Made by a program: the position numbers and the translations under genes. Of a DNA stretch of 64,000 nucleotides, positions 47,236 to 62,100 are shown one piece after another; the first letter of the stretch is position 1; every line of letters starts with the position of its first letter. Origin of the DNA: Synchiropus splendidus (taxonomy: Eukaryota > Chordata > Actinopteri > Syngnathiformes > Callionymidae); contig NC_071335.1 of NCBI RefSeq assembly GCF_027744825.2, positions 10,455,001 through 10,519,000 of the forward strand, read 5' to 3'. Under the pieces are notes generated by a model that saw nothing but the letters and a program-made list of their open reading frames with translations, was not told the origin of the DNA and searched no databases.

Positions 47236-49857
47236 TCAGGGGTGGTGTAGGGAGTCAACTGTCTCGCTCTCTACGCTCTCACCTTTAACTACTGTGTGAC
47301 CTTCTGTGTTAGGGGGGTGTCTGAGTCCGTCAGGGGAGGCATGGATGCCGTAGCTGAGCAGCAGCTCCTGCAGGCGCGACGCTGTCTCCATCAGCTTCCT
47401 CTTGTCGTCCTCCAGCGCGGAGACCTGCTCCCTCAGTTGGACCTCCGACTGAGCTAAACTGGCAACCCGACTCTCCAGGCTGCACACACGAGCGTGAGAC
47501 ACCTGCGAGGACGTCGTGACAACATTGAATTAAAAGTCACTAAAATAGCATGAGCCGTATTTAAACATGTTTGAATGTTTATTGAAATCCCTGCTGTTCA
47601 TCTGCTGTGATGTACCTGCAGCTCCTCCAGCAGGTCCAGGTTCTGCTGCCGGAGGCTCTGATTAGTTCTCTCCAGCTGAGCCGCTCGCTGCTGCTGGTTG
47701 AGGGTTGGCGGAGTGTCCAACAGCTCGTCCTGCAGGACGTGGTATTCCACCTCGTAGGCCTGCAGCTGCTTGGACACGTCCATCTGACAAACCTGGAAAA
47801 CACGCACAAGTTGTGAGGCGGGGAATGATGTTGTCTTGAATGATGACAGCTGTTGACAGCGATAATGAGGACACTGGCGTGTGGGCTGTTGATGCACAGT
47901 TCAGATGCTTGATTCTGTGGATGTTTTCATGTTATATTTTTGTAGCTAACTTATGGTGTTATTGTTCCATCTATCTTCTAATAAAGTTTTCTGAAACTGC
48001 AATGAAAACAACCGCTGCCTCAATCTGAGGAGGTGGTCATCAACTCCTTTTCTGATGGAATCATTGGTACGGGAGTCAAAAAAAAAAAACAGTCAGGTTA
48101 ATAAAGAATTAAAGTTCACAGAGTCTTTGTTTAAACACTGTTTGTTTCAGTGAAGATTTCAAGAGAACCAAATACGTGACACATAAGTCTCTACCCCTCC
48201 GGGCGATAACAACAAGAAACAATCTTTTCAACTGAGTTTGACAGGTGAGCTCCATCACACTGACACGTGTCTCTGTGTTCAGCAGAAAAACAACCCAGCA
48301 GCTGTGAGTGGAGGAGGGTGTGGCAACAGCTTCCGTCAGGGCCTGGGTCCACGATCAGAAGTCAGGTCAGTTAGGTCAGTCGCACATGACAGTAATGTCA
48401 GGGAGAGGTGGACCGGGAGCCAAGCTCTTGGTCGATCATGAACATCCATTTCTATAGTGTGCCGTGATTCACCGCCTCCACTGACCTGGTTGATGGTCTT
48501 CTCCATCTGGACCAGACCCAGGTTGGGTAGCGTCGTCTTGATGAACTCCACGATGGACTCCAGGCTGTCATGCTGGAGAATAAGGGGCTTGTGGCTCCCC
48601 AGCAGACTCAGGGCCACTTTGAAGATGACCTCTGACCCCTCCAGGAATAACATATCTGATTAGGAGGAAGGTGGCGTCAGTTAAAAAAAGTAAATACCAT
48701 GTGATGTGACATAACGGCCCCGTCATCAGAGATTCAACAGGTTTTCCACTGCGGCTTTATCGACGTCAATAGAAGCGAGGAAGCAAGCATGCATGAAGAG
48801 CAGGAAGAATAAGGAGAGACCAAGAGCAGGGTGTGTCTGCTGGCTGCTCTTTATGCGGGAGGGAGGGGTCGGGCTTGGCAGGATCGCATGAGATCACACA
48901 ACAGATTAAGGAACAAATGAGGAGGCGTGAAGCCTCACCTACGATATCGAAGAACAACTGCCTGAAGATGCCCCGTGGCTCTAACGCGCACGTACATGCA
49001 AACACAGACGCACGCACATGTTATGCTCGGATGAACTCCAGGAGCCAGAAAGTCTCGTTCAGCGGCGGAGCACCTTTTAAGAAATTAGTGGTGAACACAA
49101 CACACAGGAAGGAAGGCAGGAGGGATGAGGGCGACACAAGACACACAGGGTACTGCGGGTCTGATGGCATTTGTAAATCTGATGAACACTCCCTAGTCTT
49201 CAACATACACAATAGCAGTTTGAGAAAGAGTGAAAGAGTCACATTGCTATGGTCTGAATGGTAAACGGTTCTTAAGTATATAGCGCTTTCTGTGCTTATC
49301 CAGCAACCAGGGTGCTTCACACTCTCATGCAGCAGCGCGCCATCTGAACCGTCAGGAGCAAACCTCAAGCTCTCCTCAGAACGGATCAAAAGACTTGGTG
49401 CATCTTACCAAAGACTCTGGCCACAAATCCGAGGGGGAAGTGTGAGGCGAAGGCTGTGAGGAACCAGGGCGTAGCGTATAAACTGGGCCCGATCTCCTGC
49501 TGCTCCAAGTGGCTGTACAGATCTCGGTGGTAGTCGTGGAGCAGCCGAGACAACTGGTACATCTGAATCTGCCATGAAAGAAAACAACACATTTAATGGA
49601 CACAACTTCAGTGTTCATGGGCGTCGAGGACAATAAATTCCCAAGTGCATCATGCTGATTGGAAACTAGCTGCACATCTCTGCCAAGTGCCATAAATTTC
49701 AGCCAAAGCAAGGTGCTAATAAAACCATTACGACACAACAGGGCAGTAACAAACAAGATTTTTATGGCTTTGGAAGGATAATGTGATGAAAGAAGCGAGC
49801 ACACCATTCTTAAATTAACCCAGAAGAAAGGCTGGCAGCAAAAGAACTTTCCCATCA

Positions 49858-49895
<38 letters not shown>

Positions 49896-50144
49896 GTGGG
49901 ACTTTAACAAGTTAACTATTAGGATTAATTCATTAACAAAAAAAAGATTTTATTTAAATTAACAGTTCTCTCTCTCTCGGTGCTCTCCAGACAACAGGGA
50001 GCCTTTGTCAGTGCAGGAGTTCCTGGTCCACTGATCACACTGATGCACAAGACACGTGGCAGCTTGGATGATAACAACAATAACAAACATGGAGGAATCC
50101 CTGAACAAAAGCAAACAAAAGCAATCTATTTGCTTTTGTTCAGG

Positions 50145-50189
<45 letters not shown>

Positions 50190-53100
50190 ACCATCGTGAT
50201 TTATTGTGCTATTGTCAAACTGATGCAAAACAAACAGTATTTTGTTGTTTAAATATATGTATGGCTCCATCCTTTCATTCAATAATATCCCAAATTCATT
50301 CAAATCGAAAATGTGGCTTCTTGTGGATATATTTTTTCTCTCTCTCTCTGTTTGGGCCATTTTTTGTTATATATACAATATATATAACAGGAAAAACTGA
50401 GAACAGAAAAAAAAACAGAAACTGTGCTGAAATCACCAAGTTAAATACTGACTATTGGTTTGACAGAAAGAATAAAAAGCAGTCTCTTTAGCCATCTAAC
50501 ACTGTTGCTTTGATGTACCAAATTATATAATTCACCACAGCTCATGATTAAGACTCGGGTTATCTAGTCATTTCAGTCATACAGGTATATTTGCCCAATT
50601 TAAATGTCGACAAACAGGGTGTGCATGAGTCAATAAGTATGGCAGCTTTTCTCCATAATAATTGGGGTAATTGATTGAAATTGGAGTTAAATTGAGCAGT
50701 GCCTTGAGAGCCCCACCCATGGGCTCGAACCAGAATGTGAGCACCCACTAAACATACAGTTACGTCTGGATGTGAGAAGCCTTCATGCATTTGTATTTCT
50801 ATCTTTGTGGGGTCCGTTCACTGACATAACCCTTTCCCCAGCCTCTCACCCTAAACCCAACCACCCAAAACAAACCTTAACCAGAACTCGGAACCAAACT
50901 GAAACCCAATATGGACTTATTTTTTATGTCTTCAGCCTCAAATTGAGGCTTGGATTTGTGGGCCCAGTCAAACAGTCCCAAAGAGAGAAGGCATGAGGTA
51001 AGGACCTCATGCCTCGTGTTTTGTCAAGAACTGGCGTCCAGAAGTGAGGATAAACCAGGTACACACACCACACACACACTGCACATTTCCTGTAAATCAG
51101 CATTCGTCAAATAAAAACCTTTAAATATCATTATACTAATGAAACCTTCACTACCAGGTGTGACACAACCAGGTTTTTAAGATAATTATACCAATGTTGG
51201 TCATGAAATTTAAGTGCCCATGTGCCTCACCTGCAGGATAATCATGTCAGGCCTGTATTGTTTCCGGAGCCCGACGTCATACATGAGAAATTTGAGCATG
51301 TTGAAGGCGTCCTCCTCCCCCATGTGTAACAGCAACACGCCTGCCATGAAGGACAGGCCCTGGCAGTAGCCCACCTGAAGACAAGGCAGAAGCATCCAGC
51401 ACATCAAGTACTGTCAAGGCTGAACAAATTCATACAGCTGGAAATTTCTGAGATGCATTTTTGGGGTAGTCGCAAACTAGATGCAACGTCCTACAACAAC
51501 AATGACTCAGCTTTACTCATTTCACCCTCAAGCGCCTGCTTCATTTGAGTCACTCTTGTTGCCAACAAAAGTACCTTAGGGGGGGTCGGTTTTGTTGTTG
51601 TTTTGTTCCAGCATTGCACACTTCAGTCATTACACAACAATATAAGCCTCTATGTATTTGAGTGTTTGCAGTGGTTTAATGTATCACACCCAGTCCCCAA
51701 CATTTATCAAAGATTACACCGAAGATTAGGCACATTAGGTTGGGGAGAGTCTGAGGAGTGTGTGAGTGAGGCGCTGGACGTGTACGAGGACAGCGAGGGG
51801 GGTTGTGCTGCAGGACCGAACAAATCCAGGTAAAAGACACAGTACATCAGCTCTCAGATGTTTCTTGTTTGCTCTTGTTATTGACGGACAGGCAGGTGAG
51901 GTTAGGGAGTTTGATGTTTATTGATGCTATAGAGATTTGCAGAGAGAGTAACAGGAAGTAATGGAAGAGATGTTGATGTTCATGGATGTGGCAACACGTG
52001 CCCGAATGACAGGGAGGGAGGAGAAGGGGAGATGAGGGAGAAGCAGTGGAGGAAGGAGATGAATTCAAGAATTGGGGATCTAAAGATCAAGGGAGGGGAA
52101 GAAGCAAGTGCGGGCAGGGTGAACAGGTGGAGGCAACTGTCAGGGGTGATTTGTGACAGAAGAGTGGCAGCTTGAGTGAAAGGGAAGCTCCACAGGACAG
52201 TAGTGCGACCTACCATGATGTATGGTATCTACAGTAGCTCAGACACAAAGACAAGAAGCAAGTTACCTGGGGTCAAGGACAGGATTAGAAATGAGTATAT
52301 CAGAGGGACAGCAAATGTGAGGTAGTTTTTTAGGTAAAGTTATGGATGTCATCAGTTTTGGACTCGTGAAGAGGGGAGACAGGGAACAGAAGAATGTTAG
52401 CCATGGAGGTACCAGGCTAAAGAAGGATCGGAAGACAGCCACTGAGGTTGAAGGATGCTTTAAAGGAGGGCATGAAGAGGAGAGGTGTGACTCAAGTGGA
52501 TCATAGGTTAAAGTGGAGGAGGCTAATGTGATGTGGCAAACTCAGATGTGAGGTGCAGGATAGTTTCAATGTGTATGTGTGTGTGTAGTGTCTTGGTCTG
52601 TCTAATGTGTCTCATGCTGTTTGGTGAACGGGATCAAGGTCACCCACAGTTCAAGCCTTAACATAAACCCATGACTACAATGTGCAGGGACAAGTGCTTG
52701 CTGTAAATACACACAAACAATACTAGCAGTACCTCAGGGTCCAGAAGAGAGTATGCCTTCAGTAAATTGTAGAGAGACAGCTGCCCCGCCCCCAGCTGAG
52801 CCTGGAAATATGGATGAGTGGGAAAAGTGCGCCCTGAGAAGAAAAACAACAGACCTGTCACCTGCCTGCTCTCCACCAGCGTTGAGTTTAATATCGTGGA
52901 CACAAAAAAGCGCCTTGTGTTGACAATGAAGCGGGTTAATACCTAACATCATAAACAACTTTCAACATGAATGACCAGCTGCCTCAGGGTCTGTGAACCT
53001 CCAGACTTCCACTGAACAATAGGTGACTATTAAAAAAACAAACAAACATGTGTGGACCTATTCCAGACACAAACACACATCAACATGGCTTTACGTGAAA

Positions 53101-56100
53101 CATGCTTGTCCCCCCATCATCATGTACATTCTGAGCAGGTTGACGGTCTTTCAACATTGACAGGATAATGAGGGCCCTGCATCTGAGAGGGTGCATGCTC
53201 AACTTTGACTTACAGGTGATTAACAGCTGTGTGTGTGCTTGTGAACAGAGGTCTTGACTTACGGTGTGAGTGACATGGAAGCTTTCGGAGAAGACAATGA
53301 CGCCCGTGTGAGCGCGTGGAATTTGCTGCCGGGGCTTTTTCTAAGAGAATGTAAGGCCACAAGCACCTCCCTTGCCTGAAGCTGTGTGTGACTGAGGGTG
53401 TGTGTGTGTTACATTTATAAGATGCCGCATTTAAATTTGTAACACGCTATAGAATTTAAGACATGATGAGTAAATTCAGGTGAGTCACTATTTTGAGTAA
53501 AACACTCGTAGGTAGGTAGCTAGGTAAGTAAGTAGGTAGGTTGGTTCTGAAGTTTACACCTTGTTTACAATGAAACTGCAATTTTATTGGTGCATATCAT
53601 GGGTGTGTGTGTGTATACGGCCAAAACATACCAAGCATGTGTGAGCTGGGGTGTGAAAGTGTGTTACCGAGATCTATGAGGATGGCGTGTTGCTGCGAGG
53701 TGAGCTGCTTCAGTAGCTCTTTGTAAGGAATGTCCTTGGTTGGTGGTCGCGAAGGGACGGTCTGTTTGAGGAGGTACTGTTCGGAGAGAAACTTCCAGAT
53801 CTCGCCCCGATGCTGTCTTGGGACACCTGCCAGACATGAGGGAGGTAACAGAGATAAAGAAGGAACTACACGGATGGTAGGGTGGAGTCAACTACAAATA
53901 AACAATAAAGCAACTATCCATAAAAGACAAAGAAAGTTTTGGGGAAGCCACAGTCTTTTTAAGAATATGTGCTACTACATAAAACTATATCTACACAACG
54001 CAGGTAAAAGAATGTAAGGAAAAACCAACTATTAGATACTGAAGAATGTGATGAAAGCATAAAGAAAAAAAAAAAGAAAAAATAATTCTGTATGTCTCAT
54101 AAATAACTAGCATTCACACAAGCAGCATAGTAAAACGTTATTCCTATTAATTTCGTCAATTTCTTATTTGTATCCTATCATATCACGTGTTAAACTTGAT
54201 CAAGATGGGAATGTGGATGTATGTTTGAATTTCAAAGTATGAAGTACACGGCTAACCACCAAGTCAGTTCAATCAGCCGCCTAGTAAAAAAAAAAGTGGC
54301 TTGTATTTTCTCCCCCGTGGACTGTGTTCTAACTTTTGTTCAAATTTGCTTTATTGTGTTTCACTTAAGTTAATAAAGTAAGCTAAAAACTATACAATAA
54401 AAAAAATAAAATTGCAATGTTCTTCAATAACATGCAAACAAAAAAATGAGGAAAAAATAATACTGTTTACTATCATAATTATTATCACTAATAATAATAA
54501 CACAATTAAAATTACTCAACATGTCTTAAGGCCAAACCATGGGTGGGGAAAATAAACAGTGTGAGACACGTAAATAAAATGAGACACCTATTAAGAGATC
54601 ATGTCATCAGTGCCTTTCTTCCACAAAAGAGATTTTTAGTTTTTAATTTTATGCCAGTAGGATTGCTAAAATAATTACTTAGACTTCCGATATCTGCTGG
54701 ATCATGAACACGATTGTGTGTTTAAATGACTATTTAGCATGGCAAGAACTCTAAAATGACAAGAATAAGGAATCTGAGATGGGGAATTTAAACTTAGAAC
54801 CACTCTGCTATTTAAAAAAAAAAACCACTTCTGCTCTGTTGCAAGTCAGGTTTTCTGTCGAGCTTGACTGAACTTTCAGAATTGATTTTACTGAGAAGGC
54901 TGTGCAACTCTTTAACATGAGATAAATTTGCACCATGTTCAGTGGTCCTGCTGCTGAAGATGACGTAATGTGCAAGGATTTTCTGCATAGAATAACCCTT
55001 GAAGGAGTTTCGGTAGTTTAAAATGAGCATGTCAAATCGTGTCGGCGAAGGCAGGACTGTTAATGAGGGGTTAGTTAGTGACTCCACAGCAACTGAAGAC
55101 TCCTCATAAAACTGTGGTTAATATTTACAAATCCTGGCCACTGTGACAAACATTGTCAAGAACTGACTTACCTTGTGCAACAGCAGCATGGACGGTATCG
55201 CTGTCAAATTTGACTTTAGCCCTCGCAGGAGTTCCTAGCATGGTCTCCCACACCAGAGTCACCTCCTTTAGACACGGCGTGATCTCTTCATAGTCCAGCT
55301 TCAGACGCTTGTTCTGCAGGTTGCTCTCCGAGGCTGCAGAGAAAAGACACAATATTCAAATGTTGATCATGGGTCCTCTTTCCCTCCCAAAGTCAAATAA
55401 AATTATTTTTTACATTTAGATTAGATTATTTTTGACCGGCAATGGGTCATTATTGATTATTTGTGAATTCAAAACAATAATTGTGAAGTAAATATGTCTT
55501 TTTTGTGTACATTTTTAAGGTTTAAAAGTGTTCTATTAACCATTATGATGCACAGTGCCTCGATCAAATGGGACTGTATCAAAAAATAGAATATAATGAA
55601 TGTAAAAAAAATGAACTCATCAGTGGGAGCATATAGACTCAAGCATTCGGTGAATTCCGTTGGAACATGTTGACAGCAGTGATCAAAGCAGGTGAGGACA
55701 CACCCTGGGCCTCACAGCAGCTCCTTTCTTTGTGGCAACCCCGTCCTCTCTTTTCCCCCCGTATCTACTTTCTCTTTTTATTTCTTGTGTGAAACTCAAC
55801 CGAATTGTTTTGTCTCTTCCTAATGCTTTGTGTGCGGCGTCCACCCAGTGACCAGCTGCAACTTGGCAAAGCTGACAAGCAGTCTTCAGGGATGGTAGAT
55901 CATTTCCTACAGATGTCTCATGCTTTCCAGGAAACTGGAATTATGTTCATGACATACATGTACCGGGGGGGGGGGGGGGGGGGGCTGGAGTGATAAATCC
56001 AAAATATTGGCAGGAAGCGTTGCGCGTAACCGAACTCAGATGGTTCAGAATATCTCGAGAGGTTAGGAATTAGTTTCAGAGCTAGTAGCCAGAGTGACCT

Positions 56101-59100
56101 GAAAGGCAAACGGGTAATAAAATAAGTGAACTTGGAAGGGGCAGACGGCCGACACACCCAGTGTAAGAATAGATCCTTTTAGTGTGGCGGTCCCCCAGCA
56201 CCGTCTCTTATCAGCTGTTTGGAGTGTCGTCCACAAGGACTGGCTGGCTGGCTTCTGCCCAAATACAGTTTAAATGCTTCAGTCTGCAATCTCTGCTGGC
56301 CTGGAGCTCTCTGTTTGTCTTCCATTCTGTAAGTGAAACACTCCACCCTTGATAACACACATCCTGATAGGCTGCTCCACCCTGGAGCTGACAAACACGC
56401 ACGTTCAACAATACGCTGTGCACACACAGACTTCACAGCAGGTCATAAACCAAAAGATGATGCCCCCACTTGGAAAATCCCTATGACAGCACGAAGCCAG
56501 TCCCTCTAGTCACAAACACCTGAAACCTATTTCAATACATTACAATTATGCTTGTTCCACCCGATAGAAGACTCAACACAATGGTCAATTAAAGGCACCA
56601 GATTCACTACGGACGACAGAAGGGAACTGGACTGAGATGGGGTCCAGTATAGATATTGTGAGAGTGAATTAAAAACACAGCAGCTAAACCAATTTACCAA
56701 GACAGAACAAGTCTCAGTCCCAAACGCGCAGGATGAAACTTCCCATTCTGCAGCTCTTTTTTTCAGAAGCGCCTTGTTGCTAGTCAACATGAGTGTGAGC
56801 AGTCGACATGTTCCAGGTTTAAATTTCTTTTCATCACACATAAGTCTGCAACACCTTCCTGTGGTCGAACTCTCAAGTTAGCCAATTACAATTAGCCAAA
56901 TCAGTCAAGTGTTCAAGCATCACAGGAACCATAACAGGCCTGATCGGAGAACATAAAGCAACTGGAGATACTCAGTGTTTTGGGGAAAGCAAAGGTTACC
57001 CTGACAACTACAAGATGATCAAATAGACATTGGGTAACTCGAGCACAGAACACAAGTGGAAATGAAAACATTCACCTTAATATCGGCCAACACCCACTCA
57101 TGTCACTTGACCCATTTTCCTCTTTAGACTGACTAAGCAGTAATTTCCAAGTGTGTGTGCGTCTGATAAACCTGTGCGTGTGTGAGGGGATTAACGGTTT
57201 GTGTGCACCAAAAGGTAATTATAGGTGTGGTACTCTCTCAAACTATAAATGCCAAATAGGTCAAGACAGAGGTGGCGCAGTTAGCTACACACATTCAACA
57301 ACAAACACTCTACAGGGGCCTGTTTGTCCGAACATCAGAGGCGACACGGGTGCATCAAGTGTTTCGTTTATATTTGACTAAAATCCCCTGCTCTTGAATT
57401 CTTCTCACCTTGGGGCTGAACTGTGTTGTACTGTACTATGGGTGATTCATGGATATCGACTGATTGATCAGCTCACGACATTTTAACCCCTGCAGACCTA
57501 CACTTTAATCTGGATCTGACTTTATAAGACTCTTAGCAAAAGGTCTCTCGGGTACGACTGGGATCAGATTGGACGAAAGTCGAATGCCATTCAAAATGAC
57601 CGACTGTCGATAGCTACCACTGTAGTGGTAGATGGCTGTGTGAGAGTGAGATGCTGGGACACTGTGCTGCTATAACTGTCGTAAGCGTTGCCGGGCTGCT
57701 ACGTGCTGCGGTAGCAGACATAGAATTTAAAAAAAATAGGCATCTGCTGGCCTTCGTCATAAGTACGGGTGAACGTAAGTCGAGCAGGTCCTACGTCAGA
57801 TGTTACTTGTATATTGAAAATGTGGGGGAAATATGTTGGCCATCTTGGAGGAACGCGGCTGCTCCCACATCGATCTGAAAAGGGCTCAATTCTAGTTCTT
57901 ACCCTGCAGTTTCTGGTTCTCTCTCTCCATCCTCTGCAGGAGGATCTGCTGCAGAATAGCCTTCCTCCAGAGCTCCCGCAGCTCAGCTCCGCTCTTTTTC
58001 GTCCTCTCTTCATGCACCACTCCTCCTCCAACCACTATTTGAATCCCATCTAGACAGGAGTCCAGCCGCTCTGAAAGAAATAATGAAAATCATTGATCAT
58101 CATCCGCCTCAGCATACATGAAGCCTCATTTTATTTCCTGGTATGTAAACCACTAAGACATAAAATTGATCATCTCAACCTTGTTTATCTTTGGACAAGC
58201 TTCTAAGCAACATATGCAATTACATCTCAATTTAAAGTGAAGACAAAAAAATCCATCTGACTTCATTACAGACGTTGTACTCATTTGTTGGGTTTCAGCT
58301 TTTAATTTAGCACTGAAACACTTTCTTTGCAAAACAATTAAGGAATGGTTATCAGGGACCAAATAATAAACAGTCCAGGTGAACACAGGCCAAACAAATG
58401 CAGTGTTTATTCTCCCATAATCATTCCCAACTGTTTCCAAGTCAATTAAATGGCAAATGGCAAGGAATAAACATTGTCAGGTTCGGGAGTAACAATGAGC
58501 ACTTGAGTGTTCAAGTTTCGCTGTGCTTTAAACAACTATTCAATTTAATTTTAAACTTTAAAGGATGAGGCGGGCTGGATTAAATGTATCTTTATAGAAT
58601 CGTTCCAATCTTTAACATGTAAGCAAAATAATTCCACTACATTTTAAAATTCAAATCCATCCTTTACATGTGAAGTGAAATTGAACAAATTCAACCTCCA
58701 TGAATGAAATAAGTAGTCACCGGGGTATGAAAAATGTCTGTGTGCAATGGTAAGTTAAGAGGCAAAAACAACAGTATTATTGGACTATTCCACATTCTCC
58801 ATGGCGACAATACCATAGGAAATGAGCACAACAATTTACTGGTATGACTACAATGAAGCAACACATGCTTCCCTGAGATGATGGAAACACCATTCTGAGG
58901 AAAGTGGCACACTCCCTGAGCAAACACGACACTCCGTCAGAACAAAGTTTTAGCAGGTGAATGTGTGACGCGAGTACACGGAATGTAAAGTGGGTCAACA
59001 AGGCTGGCGCTTTAGTCTGGCGCTGTCGGCGCGAGCAGTCATCAAGAAACCCCCACCCACCGAAGACCTGCATCACTACAGACAACTTATTGAAGTATAA

Positions 59101-62100
59101 TGTTAACTTCTCTTTTTTTAAATGGTCAGGATCACGTCACTAAGGTCTCTTCTCCAATATATCTCATTGTACACGAACAATGAAGCTGCCTGGTTTACTC
59201 CACAAAAAACCAAAAACAAACGTATTTGTATTTCATAGTATTTCTTATTTATAAAGAGAAAAATCAATGTATCGTGCAGTGAGTCTCTGGCTGATGAAGA
59301 TACATAATTGCACTTTACTTTCTTGTACTTCTTGTACTACCGTTGGCACACACTTAAAACAAACACACCAAACGCCACCATGGCCCAACTTGTGCGAATA
59401 AATATAGAGCACCACGCCCAACCTACTTCTGCTTAGCACTTAGATAACACAGGCAAAGCGCTGACCAGTGACCTTCCCGTCGACTTAACAGGACAAAAAC
59501 TTTTTCAGGAGACTGTCAATGCCTCATCTGTATTTCTGTTATTTATGTAGTCTGCAGAGTTTGTCTGTGCAGTCATGCCACAGAAGGCTCGGCTTATGCA
59601 GGCACCAGGTCTGTGAACTATGTGAACTATATCACGTAAGCCAAGATGAAGGGGAGAAAGCTGTTATACTCTAATGAAATAAATCCTATAAATTCCACCT
59701 TACTGGTACAAACAAGAACATCTCAACAATGCCTCAGCAAAATGATAAATAAAAGGGAGAAAATTCTGCAAATGACCTAAAGAAGAATTTTGTGAACGTG
59801 CCACTTCATTTTTCCAGGAAATTGGAAATAGAATGTGGCCAGCCGAACAATTGAAACCGTCAATGCTCTTTGAGTCAGTCAAACACCTATGGATCATACA
59901 TATAATTATCTGAATGCCAGATCTGAGAACGAGCCAGCACAAGAGCCATAGGCAGACACAACAAGACATGTTCATGACAACAAAACACATACCATCTTAT
60001 CACAGTATATCACATTCTGGGGCTGTGCCACGCCTCAAACCTCCAACAGTTAATGATCAAAAGTTTGTCATTCGTTCCTTGTCTTTCTTTTCAATGGAAA
60101 TGAAGAGAACCGTATATAAATAAAAACACTGGCCATTGAAGAATGTAAAAACTTGACTACAGATGCATTATGGAATTGTGCTTTACAGAAGCAGAAAGGC
60201 AAATAGAATACGTCTTCTTTTTTTATCTTTATCAAAGTATATATACCGATGCTGGTGTTCAGGCAGCAGCCAAGTCAATCTTGATACAGGGCTCAGCTCA
60301 CGAGCGAGAGCTTTACAGGTACGTTAAATGACAGAGCGACGCGCAGTGGACTAACTCTGTCACTGCAGCTATATTTATATTTTAATTCATGCGAAGATTC
60401 TTTTCAGTTAATTGATTATAATTAATAACAGATTAACCAGGAGTAAGCACTGCTGACAGGGATGCCAGAGCATACAATGTGAGGTCAAAACCAAATTGTA
60501 CATGAAGAAAAAGATTAAATCAGATCACGCTGAGGATGGAAAATATGAGTTTGAAAGACACTTCGGGAAAGTAGCACAAAAATGTGGCTCTGGGATCATT
60601 CTGGTGTCAAATATATAGGTGATCAATTACTACAAAACCTGTATTTACTCGATAAAGTTTTCCACTATCTAATATGACAGCAAAAACTATCCTTAAATAG
60701 TTTTTTAAATAGTAGCCATTCTTGATCAGATTGGCACTATGAATATGTGAAAACTGAGTAAGATTGTATTAACCGGTAGGGCGCGTAGTCATCTATTTGA
60801 CTTTTGTAGCTTCCAAATGACAGTGAATTACAACAAATCACTGCACCTTGTTGCAACTAAAAAACTGTGGAGGCATGTAAAGACCCAAACGTCATGGCTG
60901 CAGGAGAAGTAAGACACAATGCTTGGCTGACTAGTCGCTGGAATTTAAATGGTAATAAAGATATTGTTTGGGACAGGTGAGCAAGCATGCCTGGAAAGCA
61001 AATAATACAAATCTGACAATCTGAAATTTTTTTCTTTACAGTGAAATATAATCATGATTCTGCTGAGAGAGGTGAAAATATGATTCCAACGTACTGTTCT
61101 ATCTATTCCTAACAGTATGTTCACTCAAGTTTGTCCATTCATTTTTGGACAATGATGTCTATGTTTATTTTTTCAGCATTTTACCACTTGACTCTGAGTT
61201 CTTCTGTGGTGTAGCAACTCGCAGGAAGATCTGTTGCCTCCATGAATGGCGTTGGCTGCGTAGAGGGCTCTCACCCACCACGCTCAGTCCACCGACAGGT
61301 GAGATGGCTCCAACATCACTGCACACAAACACCAGTCCACAGGATGGTCACCAGGCAGAGCAGTAAAGGATTGGTAGCACACAGAAACCCAAAATCTGAT
61401 CACCTAAATCCTACCTGATATTGGTTTCAGGCCAATCATTCTCTTGGACAGGTGCCAGGAATTGAAATTTGAGAAAATTAGGAACAGAGGATGAGGAGTG
61501 GAGACGAGCACGCAGACCGACCAATGGTCTGAGGTGGAAAAATGGGATGGAAACGAGTGAAGGCAGCAAAGAGCAACAGCAGCAACATAGATGTGCAGAA
61601 TCAAAACATGAAGGACCCTCACCTTCTTTTACTGAGCCTTGCTGCGGTTGAAGGTGAAGAAGGATGATGAGGAGGTAGAGGAGAGGGAAGGGAAGAGCAG
61701 GAAGTAGCAGAAGGGGCAGTGGAGCCTATTTGTCTGACAAGTGGTTCAATAAGGACACGGAAAATGTGATAAAGAAAGACTGCTAAAAAGCAAACTTGTG
61801 GTGTGGCGAATAAAGGAATGGAAAAGCAAACGAATGGAGTGAGGATTTCAATTTGATTGGCCCAAAAAATATTTTAAAAATAGACAATAAAATAATAACT
61901 CAATATTTCAGTTTATTTATTTTCCTAGGAGACTGCTCAATCAAACTAGAAGCATAAATACTCGTATGAAAAATGGACCAATTCAATTTCAACAAATACT
62001 CACATTAGAAAAAAGCCTTGAGAGCAGTTCAATCTTCTAGTCTTCATAATGGTCTAAAAAATTCTGACTTACTACCAAACAAACTTACTTGCTCTGATGG

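Noticed and set aside
57903..58070. Apparent frameshift in the TBC1D1 exon before the TBC domain
   Set aside because: On re-reading the bases the frame is continuous through [13 protein letters not shown]; the shift was my transcription slip.
61404..61480. Second candidate alternative TBC1D1 exon ([13 protein letters not shown] followed by a GTAGGA donor)
   Set aside because: Its end phase (1) does not fit the next exon, which needs phase 2, and no acceptor gives a usable frame.
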